A stretch of DNA of 64,000 nucleotides from an uncultured Jannaschia sp. (GTDB lineage: Bacteria; Pseudomonadota; Alphaproteobacteria; Rhodobacterales; Rhodobacteraceae). The number at the start of each line of letters is the position of its first letter. The first letter of the stretch is position 1. The stretch lies in assembly GCF_947494025.1 (NCBI RefSeq), contig NZ_CANLTQ010000001.1, positions 372,001 to 436,000 of the forward strand. The letters run 5' to 3'. Below the pieces are notes generated by a model, which saw nothing but the letters and a program-made list of their open reading frames with translations, was not told where the DNA came from and did no database searches. Shown here piece by piece: positions 60,067 to 64,000 of the stretch. The translations under genes and the position numbers were made by a program.

Positions 60067-60076
60067 AACGGCGACC

Positions 60077-60105
60077 CATATGGCGGGGGTCGGGGGCGGC
60101 GTCAA
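60077..60105 (-). promoter_or_regulatory. sigma70 promoter of tRNA-Ala
   Basis: On the minus strand TTGACG (60105-60100) and CATATG (60082-60077) are 17 bases apart, ending ten bases before the tRNA. Same -35 and spacing as the tRNA-Met promoter at 3504-3532. Confidence 0.65.
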
Positions 60106-60114
60106 CCGCCCCCG
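60091..60114 (-). terminator. gcvP terminator hairpin with promoter -35 in its loop
   Basis: CGGGGGCGG and CCGCCCCCG form a perfect 9-bp stem six bases after the gcvP stop. The 6-base loop reads TTGACG on the minus strand, exactly the -35 hexamer of the tRNA-Ala promoter. No T run follows. Confidence 0.6.
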
Positions 60115-60120
60115 GACGCA

Positions 60121-62949
60121 CTATTCGGCCGCTTCGAGATACTCTTCCACCGGCGGGCAGGTGCAGACGAGGTTGCGGTCGCCTGCGACGTTGTCCACGC
60201 GGTTCACCGGCGGCCAGTACTTGTCCACCCGGAACGCGCCCGGCGGGAAGCACGCGGCCTCGCGCGAATAGGGCCGGTCCCAGTCGCGGACGAGATCCTC
60301 CATTGTGTGCGGCGCGTTCTTGAGCGGGTTGTTCGCCGGGTCGATCTCGCCCCGCTCGATCGCCGCCATCTCCTCGCGAATGGCGAGCATGGCGTCGACG
60401 AAGCGGTCGAGTTCTGGCTTGGGCTCGCTCTCGGTGGGCTCCACCATCAGCGTGCCGGCCACTGGCCAGGACATGGTGGGCGCGTGGAAGCCGTTGTCGA
60501 TGAGGCGCTTGGCCACGTCGTCCACGGTGACCTTCGCCGCGCGGTCGAAGGGTCGCGTGTCGAGGATGCATTCATGCGCCACGCGGCCCCGTCCGCCCTT
60601 GTAGAGCACGTCGTAGGCCCCTTCGAGCCGGGCGGCGATGTAGTTCGCCGACAGGATCGCGACCTTGGTCGCCTGCGTCAGCCCCGCGCCGCCCATCATC
60701 ATCACGTAGGCGTAGCTGATCGGCAGGATCGAGGCGGAGCCGTAGGGCGCGGCGGAGACGGGCATCGTGCCGCCGGTCTCCGGATGGCCCGGCAGGTGCG
60801 GCGCGAGATGCGCGCGCACGCCGATCGGTCCCATGCCCGGGCCGCCGCCGCCATGCGGGATGCAGAACGTCTTGTGCAGGTTCAGATGGCTCACGTCGGC
60901 GCCGATCTCGCCCGGCTTCGACAGCCCCACCATCGCGTTCAGATTGGCGCCGTCGAGATAGACCTGCCCCCCGTGACGATGCGTGATCTCGCAGACCTCG
61001 CGCACGCTGTCCTCGAACACGCCGTGGGTGGAGGGATAGGTGATCATGCAGGCGGCGAGGTCGTCGCCCGCCGCCTCCGCCTTGGCGCGGAAATCGTCCA
61101 GGTCGATGTCGCCGTTCTCCGCCGCCTTCACGACCACGACCCTCATCCCCGCCATCTGGGCGGAGGCGGGGTTGGTGCCGTGCGCGGAGGTGGGAATAAG
61201 GCAGATCCGCCGGTCCTCGCCCCGCGCCTTGTGATAGGCGGCGATGGTCAGAAGACCGGCATATTCGCCCTGCGCGCCGGAATTGGGCTGCATCGACATC
61301 GCGTCGTAGCCGGTGATCGTGCAGAGCCGGTCCGACAGCTCCGCGATCATCTCGGCGTAGCCCGCCGCGTCCCCGGCCGGCGCGAAGGGGTGGATGCGGC
61401 CGAATTCGGGGAAGGTCACCGGCATCATCTCGACCGCGGCGTTGAGCTTCATCGTGCAGGATCCGAGCGGGATCATCGCCCGGTCGAGGGCGAGGTCGCG
61501 GTCGGCGAGGCGGCGCATGTAGCGCATCATCTCCGCCTCGGCGCGGTTCATGTGGAAGATCGGGTGGGTCAGGTAGTCCGATTGCCGGCGGAGCGCCTCG
61601 GGGATGTCGGTGCGCGTGGCCGCGATCTGCGCCTCGATCCCGAAGGCCCGCAGCACGCGGGTCAGCACGTCGCCGTCGGTGAGTTCGTCGCAGGCGATCC
61701 GCAGGCAGTCGTCGCCGACGCGGCCGAGCGTGATGCCCTCCGCCCGCGCGGCGTTCCAGATCACGCCCCGCATCGCCCCCGCGTTCACGGTGAGCGTGTC
61801 GAAGACCGCCCCCGTGGCCACGTCGAACCCTGCCCCCGTCAGCGCGTCGCGCAGGGCGACGGCGTGGGAATGGACATGCGTGGCGATATGGTGGAGGCCC
61901 TTCGGCCCGTGGAACACGGCGTAGAAGCTCGCCATCACCGCCAGAAGCGCCTGCGCGGTGCAGACGTTGGAGGTCGCCTTCTCGCGCCGGATATGCTGCT
62001 CCCGCGTTTGCAGCGCGAGACGGTAGGCCTTGTTGCCGTGGCTGTCGACGGAGACGCCGACGATGCGGCCCGGCATGGTGCGCTTGAGCGCTTCGGCGCA
62101 GGCGAAGAACGCCGCGTGCGGGCCGCCGTAGCCCAGCGGCACGCCGAAGCGCTGCGCGGAGCCCACGGCGATGTCGGCCCCCATCGCGCCCGGCTCCTTC
62201 AGGAGGCAGAGCGCCAGAAGGTCCGTGGCGACGATGCCGATGGCCTTCGCGTCGTGCAGCGCCTGCATCTGGGGCGTCAGGTCGCGCAGGCTGCCCAGCG
62301 TGTCGGGATACTGGAAGATCGCGCCGAACACGGACGCCGCGTCGAGATCGTCGATCTCGCCCACGACGAGTTCGATGCCGAGCGGTTCGGCCCGGGTGCG
62401 CATGACCTCGATGTTCTGCGGGTGGCAGCGGGCATGGACGAAGAACCGCGTCTCCTTCGACTTCGCCGCGCGCTGCGCCATCACCATCGCCTCGGCGCAG
62501 GCGGTGGCCTCGTCAAGAAGCGAGGCGTTGGCCACCGGAAGGCCGGTCAGATCGGAGACCATCGTCTGGAAGTTCAGAAGCGCCTCGAGCCGACCCTGCG
62601 CGATCTCCGGCTGGTAGGGCGTGTAGGCCGTGTACCAGGCGGGATTCTCGAGGATGTTGCGCTGGATCGCGGGCGGCGTGACCGTGTCGGAATAGCCCTG
62701 CCCGATCATGGCGGTGGTGACCCGGTTCCGCGCCGCGAGGTCGCGCATCCGCGCGAGGATCGCGTGCTCCGTCATCTGCGGCCAGGGCAGCGGCTCCGCC
62801 TGCCGGATGGCGGCGGGCACCGTCTCCTCGATCAGCGCGTCGAGGCTGTCGCAGCCGATCACCTCCAGCATCTCCGCCATCTCGTCCGGGGAGGGGCCGA
62901 TATGGCGGCGGTTGGCGAAATCGTAGGTGTCGTAATCGGTCAGGGGCAT
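60121..62949 (-). CDS. gcvP: glycine dehydrogenase (decarboxylating), P protein
   Basis: PLP enzyme that decarboxylates glycine and passes the methylamine to the lipoyl arm of GcvH. The 942-residue chain is the fused (single-gene) form: N-terminal half with [15 protein letters not shown] and a degenerate PLP domain, C-terminal half with PLP lysine in [18 protein letters not shown] and substrate motif [15 protein letters not shown]. The ATG at 62949 fits family N termini ([14 protein letters not shown]). Third gene of gcvT-gcvH-gcvP on this strand. Length normal. Confidence 0.95.
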   Translation of the reverse strand: MPLTDYDTYDFANRRHIGPSPDEMAEMLEVIGCDSLDALIEETVPAAIRQAEPLPWPQMTEHAILARMRDLAARNRVTTAMIGQGYSDTVTPPAIQRNILENPAWYTAYTPYQPEIAQGRLEALLNFQTMVSDLTGLPVANASLLDEATACAEAMVMAQRAAKSKETRFFVHARCHPQNIEVMRTRAEPLGIELVVGEIDDLDAASVFGAIFQYPDTLGSLRDLTPQMQALHDAKAIGIVATDLLALCLLKEPGAMGADIAVGSAQRFGVPLGYGGPHAAFFACAEALKRTMPGRIVGVSVDSHGNKAYRLALQTREQHIRREKATSNVCTAQALLAVMASFYAVFHGPKGLHHIATHVHSHAVALRDALTGAGFDVATGAVFDTLTVNAGAMRGVIWNAARAEGITLGRVGDDCLRIACDELTDGDVLTRVLRAFGIEAQIAATRTDIPEALRRQSDYLTHPIFHMNRAEAEMMRYMRRLADRDLALDRAMIPLGSCTMKLNAAVEMMPVTFPEFGRIHPFAPAGDAAGYAEMIAELSDRLCTITGYDAMSMQPNSGAQGEYAGLLTIAAYHKARGEDRRICLIPTSAHGTNPASAQMAGMRVVVVKAAENGDIDLDDFRAKAEAAGDDLAACMITYPSTHGVFEDSVREVCEITHRHGGQVYLDGANLNAMVGLSKPGEIGADVSHLNLHKTFCIPHGGGGPGMGPIGVRAHLAPHLPGHPETGGTMPVSAAPYGSASILPISYAYVMMMGGAGLTQATKVAILSANYIAARLEGAYDVLYKGGRGRVAHECILDTRPFDRAAKVTVDDVAKRLIDNGFHAPTMSWPVAGTLMVEPTESEPKPELDRFVDAMLAIREEMAAIERGEIDPANNPLKNAPHTMEDLVRDWDRPYSREAACFPPGAFRVDKYWPPVNRVDNVAGDRNLVCTCPPVEEYLEAAE

Positions 62950-63008
62950 GAGACGGTCCTCGGTCTGCGGCGCGGTCGGGGATCGGCAGGCCCGCCCCGG
63001 TCGGGACG

Positions 63009-63039
63009 AGCGTGACGGCCGCGCCGCGACCGTCACGCT
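63009..63039 (-). terminator. 10-bp hairpin in the gcvH-gcvP gap
   Basis: AGCGTGACGG (63009-63018) and CCGTCACGCT (63030-63039) pair perfectly around an 11-base loop in the 117-base gap between gcvH and gcvP. It could attenuate or process the transcript so the small GcvH is made in excess over GcvP; no T run is visible. Confidence 0.45.
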
Positions 63040-63066
63040 GCCGAAGATGTCACGCGGACGCGGGCG

Positions 63067-63426
63067 TCAGTCCGCCACGAACTCGGCGTAGGCGTCCTCG
63101 TCCATCATGTCGCCCATCTCCTCGGGGGTGGTGGTCGTCATGCGAAAGAACCAGGCGGCTTCGGCGTCCTCGTTCACGAGGCCGGGATTGTCGGAAAGGG
63201 CCTCGTTCACCTCGACGATCTCGCCGTCGAGCGGGGCCAGGATGTCGGAGGCGGCCTTGACGCTTTCGATCACGACGATCTCCTCGCCCTTGGTGACCGT
63301 GCGGCCCACATCGGGCAGCTCCACGAACACGACGTCGCCCAGCTGCGTCGCGGCGTGTCCGGTGATGCCGACGGTGACGACACCGTCCGTGTCCTCGAGC
63401 CATTCATGATCTTCGGTGTACTTCAT
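63067..63426 (-). CDS. gcvH: glycine cleavage system H protein
   Basis: Lipoyl carrier that shuttles the aminomethyl group between GcvP, GcvT and dihydrolipoyl dehydrogenase. The 119-residue protein starts [11 protein letters not shown] and has the lipoylation lysine at residue 57 in [11 protein letters not shown], then [20 protein letters not shown]. Family length and pattern are normal. It lies between gcvT (11 bases before) and gcvP. Confidence 0.96.
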   Translation of the reverse strand: MKYTEDHEWLEDTDGVVTVGITGHAATQLGDVVFVELPDVGRTVTKGEEIVVIESVKAASDILAPLDGEIVEVNEALSDNPGLVNEDAEAAWFFRMTTTTPEEMGDMMDEDAYAEFVAD

Positions 63427-63437
63427 CTCGATCCTCT

Positions 63438-64000
63438 TCAGCGCCGGTAGCGCGGCTGGTGGAAGGGCAGGTCGGCGACCGTCACGGGCAACCGCTTGCC
63501 GCGCACGTCTCCATAAAGAACGGACCCGACCGCCGTGCCAATAGGCACGTAGCCCATCGCGACGGGCGCGCCCACCGAAGGGCCGAACCCGCCCGAGGTC
63601 ACGGTGCCGCAGGGGGTCGTGGCGTCCGCGCCGGGGTAGAGCGCCACGCCCGTCCGCATCGGCGCCCGGCCCTCGGGGCGCAGGCCGACGCGGATGCGTT
63701 TCGGGCCGTCCGCGAGTTCCGCCAGGATACGCTCCGACCCGGTGAACCCGCCCGCGCGGTCGCCGCCCGTGCGCCGGACCTTCTGGATCGCCCAGCCGAG
63801 CCCGGCCTCCACCGGCGTGATCTCGGGTGTCAGGTCCTGTCCGTAGAGGGGCATCCCCGCCTCGAGCCGGAGCGAATCGCGCGCGCCGAGGCCGATGGGC
63901 ATCACGCCGTCGCGGGACAGGAGCGCGCGGGCGAAGGCGTCGACCCGGTCGACCGGCACGCTGATCTCGAACCCGTCCTCGCCGGTATAGCCCGACCGGC
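63438..64000 (-). CDS. gcvT: aminomethyltransferase (glycine cleavage T protein), C-terminal part
   Basis: The gene enters from the right edge, so the N-terminal half is missing. It transfers the methylene unit from GcvH to tetrahydrofolate, releasing ammonia. Visible family segments are [14 protein letters not shown] at the edge, [33 protein letters not shown], and the C-terminal barrel with [20 protein letters not shown]. Same strand as gcvH. Any glycine riboswitch upstream of this operon would lie outside the window. Confidence 0.94.
   Translation of the reverse strand, partial: RSGYTGEDGFEISVPVDRVDAFARALLSRDGVMPIGLGARDSLRLEAGMPLYGQDLTPEITPVEAGLGWAIQKVRRTGGDRAGGFTGSERILAELADGPKRIRVGLRPEGRAPMRTGVALYPGADATTPCGTVTSGGFGPSVGAPVAMGYVPIGTAVGSVLYGDVRGKRLPVTVADLPFHQPRYRR

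Noticed and set aside
63427-64000. Glycine riboswitch for the gcv genes
   Set aside because: It would lie upstream of gcvT, whose 5-prime end is outside the window; nothing in the gcvT-gcvH gap (11 bases) could hold it.

Overview
The window is a GC-rich piece of a bacterial chromosome that reads as an alphaproteobacterium of the family Rhodobacteraceae. The evidence is the gene content and order: a soxVWXYZAB block, a DUF1013 (TrcR-type) cell-cycle regulator, ubiA-rsmE-glutamate-cysteine ligase synteny, a PyrB / inactive PyrC pair, a short alphaproteobacterial SRP RNA, and very high G/C at third codon positions. No genus can be assigned from the sequence alone. I saw no transposase, phage gene or CRISPR array. 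Almost everything is chromosomal housekeeping with several accessory modules inserted.

Layout. 1-3.5 kb: NAD salvage (partial pncB, pncA), tRNA hydroxylase trhO, a 37-aa membrane peptide and a D-2-hydroxyacid dehydrogenase. 3.5-9.3 kb: elongator tRNA-Met and a lithotrophic sulfur-oxidation operon soxVWXYZAB with no soxCD. 9.4-15.3 kb: gnd, heme genes hemC, hemE, hemF, and a SPOR-tailed D,D-carboxypeptidase. 15.4-21.7 kb: YejABEF peptide importer and a membrane-anchored cytochrome c. 21.7-28.2 kb: pheA, nudC, SRP RNA, dnaX, dps, ebfC, recR. 28.3-32.1 kb: a GGDEF/EAL protein, RNase T2, TrcR, a cation-diffusion transporter. 32.1-32.8 kb: a gene-free, apparently decayed stretch. 32.8-40.9 kb: a coiled-coil/OmpA-BON envelope pair, ubiA, rsmE and its translationally coupled followers, glutamate-cysteine ligase, a small lipoprotein, plsY. 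40.8-46 kb: an inactive dihydroorotase homologue, pyrB, a UDG-like protein lacking Fe-S ligands, a YghU-type GST, moaB. 46.2-51 kb: an RND pump pair. 51-54.6 kb: nusB and riboflavin genes ribH, ribB-X, ribE. 54.7-59.2 kb: Kdo-linker capsule genes kpsS, a Wza/KpsD lipoprotein, kpsC. 59.2-64 kb: orphan ParA, tRNA-Ala(CGC), and the glycine cleavage genes gcvP, gcvH, gcvT (truncated by the window edge).

How they work together. SoxXA, SoxYZ and SoxB form the periplasmic thiosulfate-oxidizing carrier system, with SoxV/SoxW supplying reductant to keep SoxY reduced; the absence of sulfane dehydrogenase SoxCD is the main metabolic oddity. HemC/E/F are three steps of the same heme pathway. YejA/B/E/F form a complete ABC importer. 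RibB-X, RibE and RibH are three enzymes of flavin synthesis, but the cyclohydrolase half of RibB-X looks dead. KpsS and KpsC would build the poly-Kdo linker on phosphatidylglycerol and the lipoprotein would form the outer-membrane exit. GcvT/H/P is the glycine cleavage system.

I did not find a wholly new multi-gene system. The best leads are degenerate enzymes that keep their gene neighbourhood (UDG-like, PyrC-like, RibA-like, GGDEF), the incomplete sox cluster, the OmpA-BON/coiled-coil pair, a hairpin that contains the next promoter's -35 box in its loop, and a short intergenic element found twice.
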